From the NCBI GenBank assembly GCA_024349245.1, contig JALDNG010000048.1:4864001-4928000 (forward strand): a stretch of DNA of 64,000 nt, in the 5' to 3' direction. This document shows, piece after piece, positions 36,990 to 49,000 of this stretch. The notes beneath the pieces are model-generated. The model was not told the origin of the DNA, searched no databases, and saw only the letters and a program-made list of their open reading frames with translations. Positions within the stretch are counted from its first letter, which is position 1. Each line of letters opens with the position of its first letter. Source of the DNA: Neodontobutis hainanensis (Eukaryota > Chordata > Actinopteri > Gobiiformes > Odontobutidae). Both the position numbers and the translations under genes were made by a program.

Positions 36990-39900
36990 CTATCTCTGAG
37001 TATTTGCTCCTGTTTCCTCTTCCTCCACAGAACTCTGAAGTCCAGGAATCAGCTTTAGGATATGTTTGCGGACACTGGCTCTCCGGCTCTTTCTCGGCAA
37101 AGTCCCAAATATGGAGGAGATCTTTGTGTCTTCCCAAGCTGAAGAGAGTGAACTGTTGCTTCCAGCCAAACTCGAGCTGCTGGAGCGGCTGAGGGGCTGA
37201 TGGGTATTGCTGGTGCTCGAGGAAAACCTTCGGCCCTGTGGACAGAAATCCCTGGAGAAAAAGCAGCCATCGTCGTCCATAGTGGCTGCACTCAGGGGAC
37301 TAGGTGAGCAAAGGTCTCCGAAAACACTCAGCTGGTCACTGTCGTCTGTCATCACGCTCTTGTAGCTGCTGTCGCTGGAGAAACGTCGACCCCAGCGGCC
37401 GGTGGGGGAACTCAGGTCGGAGTCGATTGAAAGGTGAAGGCTGTCGTCATTTGTCTTGCCTAGAAAAACAGAAGAATTAAAGTTTGACGCAGGAAACCCA
37501 TTTAATTGTATTTATTTATTTAAAGTAGGGACAGTTCCTAAGTAATGAACATACACATGAAATGTAAATATGTAATATACATAGTCATTTGACAGAATAA
37601 CAAACCAACATTTAACAAGATCACATTCAGATGATTACTACAGTTACAGACACGAGACAAGATCAGATTAAAGATTAAGATTTAATTAAAAGTAGGGCAC
37701 AAAAATGTTTTAGAGAATAGGTCACTGTCATTTAAATTAATTTACAATTGTAAATGTTGCAGTGTCATAGTGTATTACACATATTCCTTACGTGTCATAG
37801 TGTATTGCACATATTCCTTACGTGTCATAGTGTATTGCACATATTCCTTACGTGTCATAGTGTATTGCACATATTCCTTACGTGTCATAGTGTATTACAC
37901 ATATTCCTTACGTGTCATAGTGTATTACACATATTCCTTACGTGTCATAGTGTATTGCACATATTCCTTACGTGTCATAGTGTATTACACATATTCCTTA
38001 CGTGTCATAGTGTATTGCACATATTCCTTACGTGTCATAGTGTATTACACATATTCCTTACGTGTCATAGTGTATTACACATATTCCTTACGTGTCATAG
38101 TGTATTACACATATTCCTTACGTGTCATAGTGTATTGCACATATTCCTTACGTGTCATAGTGTATTACACATATTCCTTACGTGTCATAGTGTATTACAC
38201 ATATTCCTTACGTGTCATAGTGTATTACACATATTCCTTACGTGTCATAGTGTATTACACATATTCCTTACGTGTCATAGTGTATTACACATATTCCTTA
38301 CGTGTCATAGTGTATTACACATATTCCTTACGTGTCATAGTGTATTACACATATTCCTTACGTGTCATAGTGTATTACACATATTCCTTACGTGTCATAG
38401 TGTATTACACATATTCCTTACGTGTCATAGTGTATTACACATATTCCTTACGTGTCATAGTGTATTACACATATTCCTTATGTGTCATAGTGTATTACAC
38501 ATAATCTAACAAAGTGCTATATAATATTGCACCTGGTTCCTGTAAACAAACTGTACAAATAAGTTAAGAATATATTATTTTGTCTAGAAATGTATTACTT
38601 TTGATAGTATTATTTCATTTATGAGCACAACTTTGATTAGATCTAAACTACTCATTTAAATTACTTTGTAAGTAGCAAAGCTTGGTGCTTCCTGTATAGT
38701 TGAATGTAGGCTATTCCACTGAATACTACCCTTGACAGGTAGGACAGGACATTTTGACTAAAGGTTTTCCTTGCAGACACCTCACAATCATCTCCTGGTT
38801 ATGGCCCTAGTGGTCCAAGATGTCAGAGGGTCTGTACTTGATGTGATTGTTAAGTGGAGTTGCACCCAACCCATGTAAACTTTTATAGATCAAACTGGCA
38901 TTTTTAAATTTTATAAAGTTTTCAAAACCAAGTAGTTTATACTTTTTAAGAATATTACAATGATTATCTGAGACACCCTTTTTACATGAAGTATCTAATG
39001 TTACACATGAGTAGCTTTGGGCTCGAATTCTGAGGGAAACTCCTTCTGAATTTGTGTCGAGTTAGCACTTCAATTGATACGGTAAAGCGCAATAAAGATG
39101 TAGCAAGTGATATGTGAGAAAGGAAGTGTTGTGGTCTGGCAGCTGGGCCAGCCCTCACCTCGCAGAAGACGCTTTTCTTGTAAAGTAAGCGTCTGCAGCT
39201 CCAACAATTTCTCACGTAGGGATTGCTGTGAAAACAAAAATGTAGCTAGTTATGCTTCCAGTAACTTTGACTGTATAACTACTCTAGCAGTCCTTTTCAG
39301 TTTGACCAGACTTTTTTTTTCAAATCTGATCTTTCAAGGTTACCTAATTCAACCACAGTGTCAACAAATCCTTTTTCAAAGTGCAACACACCTTCAGCTG
39401 GTTCATCCTCTTCTCCAGCTCTATCTGTTTGACCACATTCCCACTGACAGTCTCGATCCTGCAGGCACAAATGCACATATTTAAGACAAATCCTCGCATC
39501 TGTTCATATGAGCTCTACTTTAATTTGAGTTTTTGTTCTCACTTGAGACTGTTGGTGGACTCTCTTATTAAATCTAATATGTGCTGATGTGAGGATCCTT
39601 CAATGCTGACACCATTAATGGTAATGATTATATCTCCTGAGGAAGCAGCAAAGACAATAACCCATTAACAACCACAAAACAATGTTTTATCTTCATGTGT
39701 GCTTTTCTCAGTTAGTGGGTGGGTGGTGGAATATAAACACTAGAAAGGTCATGTAATGTGTAAGGGCCGGTATCGAAAGGATGTGAGTGGTTCACCTGCG
39801 GTCAGGCCTGCACTCTCAGCAGCACTGTCCTCCTTTACTGTGCACACAAATGTGCACATCTCCACTGCAGAGCTGTTCCTCAGCTGCAGGCCGTACGTCT

Positions 39901-40959
39901 GCAATAAGGACATAGGTTTGTATTTAAAGCATAGAAAAGACTTTAGAGTATATTTTTGAATTTAGAGTAAAGAAAGAGCGTATTGCAATGGGCTTTTACC
40001 TGAATTTCAAACCCGAATGATTCATTGTCTTGTTTTTCAAGTATAATTGTGGTCCTGTGCAAACATAAATGCATTTTGTAATCTTAGTAAAATTCCAAAT
40101 GCAACTTTAGTTATGCACACTTTACATAAATGTAGACTTTGTGACTGAGTAATCTTACTCAGATGAGATTTATTTACCTCTGTGGGTCAGAGTAATCCAC
40201 CAAGGAAGTGGGCTGTTTAGGCTGTGAACGCAGAAGAAATACAGTTAGTTAATCTTAAACATCTAAAGTCTTGTTGATCCTTTATGCGTTATATAACACA
40301 CGACAGATTAAAATAGTTGTAAAGCTTTTGACACAGCACAGCACTGTTCTGTTGTCGTAGAAAATCACTAAACTCTTTCTTCCTTTAGAACATTGTCAGT
40401 TCATTTGAAATACAGTAACAAAACAATAAACACCAGATTAACATACCCCACGACCATTTAATCAGTAACATTAAATGTCTGCATCTGCATTCAGTGACTA
40501 CATAACTTTTCATTTTAACATTTTATAAACTGCTTTTCTGCATAAAAAAACTAAAACTTAAATCAACAGGTGCTTCCTGGCTGAATCAGGTGTTGCCATT
40601 AATTTACTGCAGTTTCTGGTTACAATGCCAAGTTTTTTTACCATAAATGTCACAGTATTGAACACATATGATAAATGTGGATGTTAAATTCAGTGTATTT
40701 ATTAATGCACCAAGTGTACCTCATTGTGCTAGGTAGACTGTCTAAGGTAATGTTGCATCATGTCCACCTGAGTTGCAGCTCTCACCTTGCAGACCCTGGG
40801 CAGAGTCGATGCATTCTGTCGCTGTCTGTCTCTGTTTCCCCTCAGTGAACGGCGGTACCACAGAGAACCTTTCTTCTTTGCCGTATTATTATTATCCAGG
40901 TTGCAGTTCTCCTGGCTGCCGTGGCGACCGAGCACATTGACATTCATGGTGGACTGCAT
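36990..40959 (-). CDS. cytip: Cytohesin-interacting protein (CYTIP/CASP/CYBR), 8 exons
   Basis: Exons on the minus strand: 40959-40786, 40221-40178, 40054-40000, 39898-39796, 39636-39543, 39458-39392, 39225-39159, 37459-36990. All junctions keep phase, giving 357 aa (human 359). CYTIP is a leukocyte scaffold that binds cytohesin ARF-GEFs and tunes integrin adhesion. A PDZ domain spans about 73-160 with carboxylate-binding loop FGFEIQ (86-91) and a GDIIITINGVSIEG segment. A Leu/Gln/Glu-rich coiled coil (about 160-202) follows, and the Ser-rich tail has the family-typical FGTLPRKSRRASVRK and IPGLQSSVEEEE motifs. The ATG at 40959 gives the usual family length. An alternative ATG lies at 40947, and an in-frame upstream ATG at 41106 would add an Arg-rich extension. 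The related protein GRASP/tamalin is less likely because of the tail and the synteny. Confidence 0.93.
37761..38503 (+). repeat. 30-bp minisatellite, 24 full copies, in cytip intron 7
   Basis: The unit is TGTATTRCACATATTCCTTA followed by CGTGTCATAG. Copies tile without indels from 37771 to 38490, flanked by partial copies. The only internal variation is A/G at unit position 7 (G in copies 2, 3, 4, 7, 9 and 13) and one C-to-T change in copy 24. Because 30 is a multiple of three and two plus frames lack stops, two long decapeptide-repeat open frames appear. They lie antisense inside an intron and have no sign of being genes. Confidence 0.98.
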
Positions 40960-41110
40960 TGTAGATGGAGGTAAGCCCTCAAAGCACCATCCTGTCCTTC
41001 TTCTTCTTCTTCTTCTGCTTTTGCTGCAGACTGCCAAGTGTGTGTGGCCCGGCCCTCCTGTGCAGCAAGAAGTAACAAAAAGTGCCACAACGGAAGTCCA
41101 CGTCATGTGA
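40960..41110 (-). promoter_or_regulatory. cytip: cytip 5' UTR/promoter region with (GAA)n tract
   Basis: Upstream of the chosen cytip start the minus strand has a (GAA)-type purine run (about 40998-41018) that reads as an Arg run in the coding frame. An in-frame ATG lies at 41106. No TATA box is obvious. The segment is either 5' UTR or a short N-terminal extension. Confidence 0.4.
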
Positions 41111-44100
41111 TAGGTTTGTGGTCAACATACATCTGCCGTCTCACGCACCTCTTTTTCTATTCACCTCTTTCAACTTTTTTTCTCGAGAATCTCTGGTGCA
41201 CTGTTTTGAAAGGGAAACAAAGAATGTTTATCCCCTTTCAAAAAGCACCCTTTTATTTCTTTGGCAGTCTTTGCAATTGGATTTATGGTCTATCAGAAAT
41301 CAGTAATGCATGAGGAAAGCGCTACCCCTTACCTCCACAAGCTGCACCCGCTCCTGGCTTCACTCTCAGTCCTTCAATGGGACTAAGCCGAGGCCTGATC
41401 CCGAGGCCTGTGTGCTGCCAAGCAGGGAGACATGTCTTACGAGGGCAGACAAAAGGCTGATTTAGCTCGGGGCCAGTGTCCTGCTCCCCAAACAGACAGC
41501 ATGGGTCATTGGGCCAAAGGCATCAGACATGCTTGGATCAAAAGAGAGACTCACACACACAGGCCATTGGTCAGAGGAACAATAGCTGATGGGTTACAGG
41601 GAAAAGGCACGACACACCCAGGTACACTCTTTAATCTGCAGGACACAATATCAGTGCAAAGGCTGCAGCTGCAAAGACTCAGTAGCACATTAACAGACTG
41701 TACAACATGAACCAATTTGGAAATAAGTTCAGATTTCTTCAAAATAATTTCCTCTGCCCCACTGACCCCGAGCAGCATTGGCCAAGCAACCACGGGACTG
41801 TCTGGGACGTTGCAAATTTGGTCATTTTTCTTGCGCTTTTCATCAAAGGGAAAGGGTTTTGTACTAATGAGGGGCATGCGACACAACTGTACTATAGTGC
41901 AGTAATTTCCATAGAAACATTTTGATGCCATTTTTACCTTCTAAACATCTTAAAGTAGCAAAGCAGCAGTTAATTAACCACTTACAAAACTATACAGTGT
42001 AAACCACAGCATTTATTGAGTTTTCATTGTCTTGCGCATGTTGGATGAAGTGGAAAGTTTTTACATGCATCCCTGTCCTTTCTTTGTTCTAGGCGAGCGC
42101 CGACAGAATCTCTGCTGACTCATTCATGTATTGTCAATGGCCTTGATGGTGCAGCTTCACTTACCATAACTAACGGTTTTATCAGTATAAACTGTGTACT
42201 AACAGGGCAAGAGGAAATGACTCATGGCAGTTCAGGTAAAAAGAAAAATGCTGCTCAGATAAAATGCTGTTCAGTTTCATATTAAGTGTCACTCCTGAAT
42301 TTATATTAATGTCTGTGTAGCGCTTTGGAGACAACATATGTAATGCCTTAAAAGTGTTTTGAATTATGTTGTAAAATTTTTTTAAAATGGAACGCTGCGG
42401 TCAAAACTGATTCAATGGTGTATAATGTAGAGGACATTTATAGCTCCATGGAACCAACTGGAATACTTCTTGTTCCTTTTCCTATGACTGCCCAGATAAA
42501 AAAAAACTAAAATAAACTGTGCACTGCTGTAGGAGAAGTGCATGTATGTATATATTTTGAAAACAATCTTGTATTAAAGTTTCTGACATTTACTTAAACA
42601 GACATAGCCCTTTTTCTTCTTGCAAATGAAATATCTTTAAGTTTTATGAATGATATGTAAAAAATCAAAACCTTAAGACATTTTTTAATCAAGGATTGTA
42701 TTATGTATTTTTTGCATACTACATACTACATACATAATTATTCTGTGAAAAATAAATCCATGGTTAGCCAAAACACCCTACATGGAAAGTGTCTATTCCA
42801 GCACTGGCTAGATCTGCTTACATTAAGAAAAGCACTAAAAAGAAAGTATAGAGAAAAAGGGACAGTGGATGAATTATTCATTTCTTTGAGTCTTACTAGT
42901 GGAAATATTGGGTCCTAAAACATTGACTAGGCATGTAAATGAGGTTTTTGGTGTCCACTAGTATTATATTTAGCATATCTAGAGATACTAGTAAGCATTT
43001 TGTCTATTACTAATAGTAGCTTTACACTACACTTGATACATTGTGTATAACAAACTGTAATAACTTGTAACTACATAGAGACATACATACCCTAATCCTA
43101 CCTTACAAGATCTAAGTAAACATAATTCCATTATGTATGTACTTTGTAGTTGTTATTGCAGTTTGTTACACAAGGAGGCAGATACAATGTGTCACTAGTA
43201 GCGCTAGTGAGCCTTTTGGAGCTCAGTAGTTCTATTAGAAGACCAACTAGCCTTTTGTACCAATTTGTATAAAGGCTTAAATTGTGTTCACTAGTACTAC
43301 TAGAGGAGAATTTGGCATCTACAAACACTACTACTAAGCATATGAGGCTTAGTAATAAAGAAAAATAAGGTTGATATTGGCCATCAGAATTAATTCCTCA
43401 AACTGCCATCCAAAGTTCCAAGGCCATTCTTTCTCCACTGGACTGCAGTGGGGGCTGGTGGTGGTATTTGGTGGGTGGGCTAATAAATACAATCACATTC
43501 AGTACACAAAGTGTACACTATGCTTTATCAACAAACTTGTAGGCTACTCAACACGACTAAGGACGGTGTCAATCAAACTCTTTCACACATTACTTTCATA
43601 ATTCTCTACTTGATATCTTTATAGCTTCCACTAATTACTGCAATATTTTATCACTAAACAAAAAACTTAGGCAATAACAAATGTTCATTAAAAGAAGAAC
43701 TAGAAAAAGAAGATTTTTGTAAATGCACCCAAAAATGTCAATTCTAAATGCATCAACTTATCCTAAATGAAGCAAGTATTCCTAATCTATCTGAGAATGT
43801 CCTGCTCTTTCTGTCACTTCTCCACTCTTTCTTAAGTAGAAGAAGTACAGTGGTGTTCACTCTTTGTAAATCTCTAGGTTTCAATGGAACTCGTCTGGGC
43901 TGAAGACATTTAGCCGCAATAGCTGGTAATTCAAGGGGCGGGCCTTCACGCCTGTCAATCACCAGATGAGGAAGATGATTGGTTACTGGTTGTCATTGTG
44001 CTTGGACTGTAAATAATAGACATTAGATATATTGGTGCCATCAAAACTATATACACCATGTTCTAGAATCTTCCACAAAATATAATTTTATGTTTATGAC

Positions 44101-44834
44101 ATTTTATGTTTTTGTATTTAGTAGGCCTAAATGTTACCAGTACATTTAAAAGCCTAAATGACAGGAGGAGATCAGCCCACATTGATACCTTCATGACTGT
44201 GTTCAGTTGAATAGTGCCCTTGGCAAACAGCAGGAACTGCATTTAGCACTCTTCCCTATGACCACATCGTTATTAGAAAATAAAAACTGACCTGTCTAAT
44301 TTTGGATTAACAAGGTAGAAAATGTCTCTAACTACTTTAGCCATGATCATTTTACAACAAAAATCAAATAATGACTCCTTTGATTCCAATTACCCAAAAA
44401 TACACTGACCGTCCTCCAGAATCTGTCCTCAACATCTTACTATTTCTTACTAGCTTTCGGATTCCCTAATCACAAGGTTAACGAATATCCGTAAGTGGGC
44501 GAGTGGAAGGCAAGAGTTTTAACGAGGAACGGCCTTCAGGCAGCCATTGTCAGGTAATCTCCATGACACAATCTTGAACGAGGGGGAGAGAACTGCAGAC
44601 ATGCCTAACGCTAAACGTTTAAGATAACCTTTAAATTTCAGTTTCATACAACCTAGTTTTGTTTTTTGTAATGTTGCACTGACTGAACTTATCATCTGAC
44701 CTATTTCCACTTGGGTTTCTTCTCGCTGTTGGTTTATGTTTGTTGCGTTCGTGGTGTCGGTTTTAGAGCGCCCCTACTGGACTGGTGGACATACAACAGT
44801 GTTCTCAGTGCCAACCATGAAACGTTTAAAACAG
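41111..44834. other. Intergenic DNA between cytip and acvr1c
   Basis: The first part (41330-41830) is GC-balanced with several unrelated open frames; the rest is AT-rich. A GTAGCGCTTTGGAGAC fragment at about 42318 resembles a SINE tail, without a head. The segment 42950-43330 has repeated CTAGTA-type motifs but no clear period. No gene was recognised. Confidence 0.45.
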
Positions 44835-46091
44835 TTTATTGACTCACCAGTATCACATATTTCTGTACAGAATAAATAGTGTAATGAAATGGTACGAGAA
44901 CATCTGAGCAAAAACATAACAATTTTTGAATGATGAATCAAACATTGAAATCTCTTGACATTTCATAAGTGAATAAATCCATATTTTTGAAAGCAGCATA
45001 ACATCACATTCTTTCACATACCGCAGCTAGTTTAGTATAAAAATAGACACCAGTGAGAAATTGCACATAAAATTGGCTCCTCTTTGGAATGCATAAAGCG
45101 TATATATATATATTTTTTTTTCGCCATACATTTTTTCATATCACCTGTTGGATTTGAGAAACAGAAATAATAACACCATGGTTAAAAAAAATAGAACTTG
45201 TGATTTCACTAACACTGATAGCTCAATACAAAAAATAGAACTGAAATATAGCCACGATTAAAGTTGACTAATGACAAAATACAGTGCGTGAACGTGACAC
45301 AGATACAGGCTTTTGTACATTAGAACTTACTGCAGGTTTAAGAGGCAACACAGCTGTATGCCTAAAGCAACAAGACAAAACAGTGAACTTTTCTAAAAAT
45401 GTGTAATCAAACTAGTATCTCTTACATACAAGACTAACTATAAAGCTGAGATATGTAGGGGCTCACAGGTGTCCACTCATCATGCTTCTAATGTGAGTTA
45501 AATATTTCAATATTATTAATTAACACTTTATCATAAGAAATCTTTTGTTGTATTATAAAAAGCCATTCTTTAAATGTGCAAAATCATAGGAATGAAATAG
45601 GTCTTTTTTCACATAAACATAAACACAAAAAAACTAAATATTTTGTAGTTCCTGTGAGCTAGCGTTTTATATTAAGGTCAGGCACCACAGTCTTCAGCTT
45701 GAGTGTCTAAACTCCGTTTATCCCTAAACTTGGGAGTGAAACATTTTAGTTATTTTTCCTACTCCGCAATACTTCGTTTGCTACAAGATTTGGCACGCAA
45801 AACACGACAATGTGCAACTTCAAGCTTTGGGCACTTCAACATGTGAGGTAGTCTTTTGTATATACAATAAACATTAACACTCTTATGGCTCTCTCTATAA
45901 CATCATTGCTTCAGGAGTCCTCAAAAATCATTCATCGGACTATTCTAACTTGGTCCCTCTAGAAAACAAATAGAGGGCTATTCTCTCTTTGTCCTCTAGA
46001 GGACAGCGTCAGGCTAAGTAAAGCACACAGTTCAGAGTATCCAGGCATGCTCTGAGATTGATTTTCTGTAGAGCCACAAATCAAATCTAAG
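44835..46091 (-). other. acvr1c: Probable acvr1c 3' UTR
   Basis: The minus-strand AATAAA at 44835-44840 is the most convincing distal poly(A) signal below the acvr1c stop, implying a 3' UTR of about 1.25 kb. The interval is AT-rich, non-repetitive and lacks other features. A nearer cleavage site cannot be excluded. Confidence 0.4.
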
Positions 46092-49000
46092 CTAATCTTT
46101 GACATCCTTAATGACAGTGATCTGAGAGATGGTCTTCTTGACCCGCAGAGCGGTGAGTCGAGCAGCGGTGTTAGCATACCAGCACTCTCTCATCAGTCTG
46201 CCCATTACACGCAGCGCCTGGGAAACAAAAACAAGAGCATTATTTATAACACAATACATCATTGTAATGTTTTGCCTCTTTCTTGTAGGGCAAATACTAA
46301 ATACTAATTATGTTAATTAAATCTTGGTAAAATATTCTTTACTTTACAAATGATAGACACTATTTTAGGTAAGGTCTTTGTATTTTTTTTGGTCAAACTA
46401 TTGACCCTTTTATTGATTGCAAACATCATGAGCCACTTCCCTTTGTGAAGAGTTTAGAGGCCTGCAATAAAATTTTTAAAAAGACATTAGCCACCAAAAA
46501 TAGCTGATTCTGCATCAACAACATTCTGACACTGACTACCTGTGTGCTGTCTGTGAGTGAGAAGAGAACATTAAATAAGTACATTTAGCGAGTTGATAAA
46601 TACCAGGTAAATGTTAAATGCCACAAGAGGGTTACATTGAGATCTGTCTGATGAGATTTGGATACACATCACAAAAGCTGCAAGACACACATGAACAAAA
46701 TGCATGCTTTCATTATAGACAGATATTATTTAAATGGAACGCAAACACCAATAAATTTGCCAACTGAAATCCATCAGTACAATATTGTCTGTTACATGCA
46801 TTCTTTTTTGTTTTTAGGTATGTACAATAAACCTTTCTTGTTCACTTGCTCAAATGTTTAGGCAAAATTTAATTTCCAATATTGTAATTGTAAAAAGTGT
46901 TTGTATTAGTAGTTCAAGTAGTTTACCTCACAGCTCTGCCACTGGTTGGGGATGTTGGGTCTGAGTTTCTGCTCACACACCACCTTCCTCATGTCCTCAA
47001 TGGACGGATCAGAAGGCACCAGGTCATGATAAGGCAACTGGAAATCCTCATTTAATCCTGTCAAAAACACGCAATCACAATTTTATTATAATGTAAGAAA
47101 CAAAATTTGTGTAACGGTGACACAAAATGCAGCAACTGTTAGAGAGGAAAAGGTGCTTCCTATCAAATCAATAGTTTTACAATTAACGGTGCGTGTATCG
47201 GTTGTCCTTACCCCTGACAGAGCATCTTCGGGCCAGTTCCCAGAACACCAATCCGAGTGAATAGATGTCTGCTCGTTTAAATGACTCAAAGTTGGCAGTA
47301 TTGATTGTCTCTTCCAGGACTTCTGGGGCCATGTACCTGCAAAGGACAAAACAATTAAGCCTTAATGAACAAAACACCCAGTGCTTCTTAGACCATTTGT
47401 GTAATTAGTTTCTTCTGTGTAAGGAATCTTTCTTCCTTATTCTTTGACGCAAACATCACATCATAAATTCAAAACAGCTGCACAAAACCTGAATGATCAA
47501 CAGTGTGAATGTTTTTTTTTTTTTCATTTCAGTTTTGGAGATACTGTCACTCTACACTTCTATTTTTTTCCAGTGAAAGTTCAGGTTAGAAACTTAAGTT
47601 TATACTCCTGTTTTGGTCAGCAAGTCTAATGTCACACCAACCTTTTGGTTCCAACTCTGTGGTTGGTCGGTATGTCTATTGTGCTGGTGCTGGAGTCGTG
47701 CTTCACGGCCAAACCCAAATCTGCAATGACTGCTGTTCCATTTTTCTTCACCAGGACATTTTTAGACTTGAGGTCTCTGTGGGCGATGGCAGGCTTCCCT
47801 AAAAGCAAGTTGAGTAAAAACACTTTTTTTAGACTTGGGCAGTGTTTGTTGATCTATTAAGTCATACTTTTGTGAAACTTTGTATTACTTCTCACCCTGT
47901 GTGCCTATAATTTCCATGTGAAGATGTGCCAATCCACTGGCGATGGACAAAGCGAGCACAATCATGCCTTCCACCGAGACTGTGTATCTGTTCAAATAGT
48001 CAAACAGGGAGCCGTACTCGTGGTACTCTGAAACAAGCCACAGCTGAGTCCACGAGCCATTGTCTGCAACACAACAAATACAGGACATTACTGCTGGAAT
48101 AACTCTTTCCCTGATTCTAATCACATGTAACTTCCCTATTCTACATTCAATTAGTTTCCTTTTAAAGCTTTAACTTATTTATACAGTCTGCTATAAAACT
48201 ACACATTTACTCCATTATCAGTTGTCTAGCATTACTTGTTCATGTCTAAAAATTACTAAAGCAGAGACAACATTAAAGTTCTGTGTGCCATGTCAAAAAT
48301 GGTGTAGAATATATAATTAATATAACTGAAGTTAGGTTAGTATCTATGATTACCTTTGTTGTCAGCAGCAATGAAGCCCAGGATGTGGTCATGTCGGAGC
48401 ATGACCGTCTGATAGATCTCTGCCTCACGGAACCAGGATCGCTCGTCTCTCGAGGAGAAGATCTTCACCGCTACATCCTCTCCCCTCCACTTGCCCCGCC
48501 ACACCTCTCCAAAGCGGCCTTTGCCAATACTCTCCTGCAGGACAATGGTCCGAGCTATGGTTCGCTGGACCAACAGAGGCAGTCCTGGAGGAGAGAGGAA
48601 AATTTAGTTTGATGTAAGGTTGGCAAATAATAGTACTTCTGCTTTCTGGTTTGTAAGCCCTACCATGTCCCCACAAATACACAAATACACGCTTTTTTTT
48701 AAACACCTAAATTCTGCAGCATTTTCACATATTGTTTATATTATTCCTATAAAGATGCCATTTTCACAATGAAATTTCTAGGGCTGTTATGTTTAATTTA
48801 ACCTTTTTATTTTAGAAGCTAGTACATAGTAACTCCTCTTACCCGATCCAGAACCTGAGGTACTCATGTCATAGATGAGGTCTCTAAGACACTTGTCCGG
48901 GGACATGAGCATCTGGTCATCCAGGGGTTCCTCAGGGTCCTGTTTGTGAGCCCTGCTGTAGGCGCAGCGCTGGCCCTGCACCACACATATGGCCAGCAGG

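Noticed and set aside
37754..38509. Two overlapping plus-strand open frames of about 250 codons made of a repeating decapeptide
   Set aside because: They are produced by a stop-free 30-bp minisatellite inside cytip intron 7 on the opposite strand. There is no promoter, codon signature or homology.
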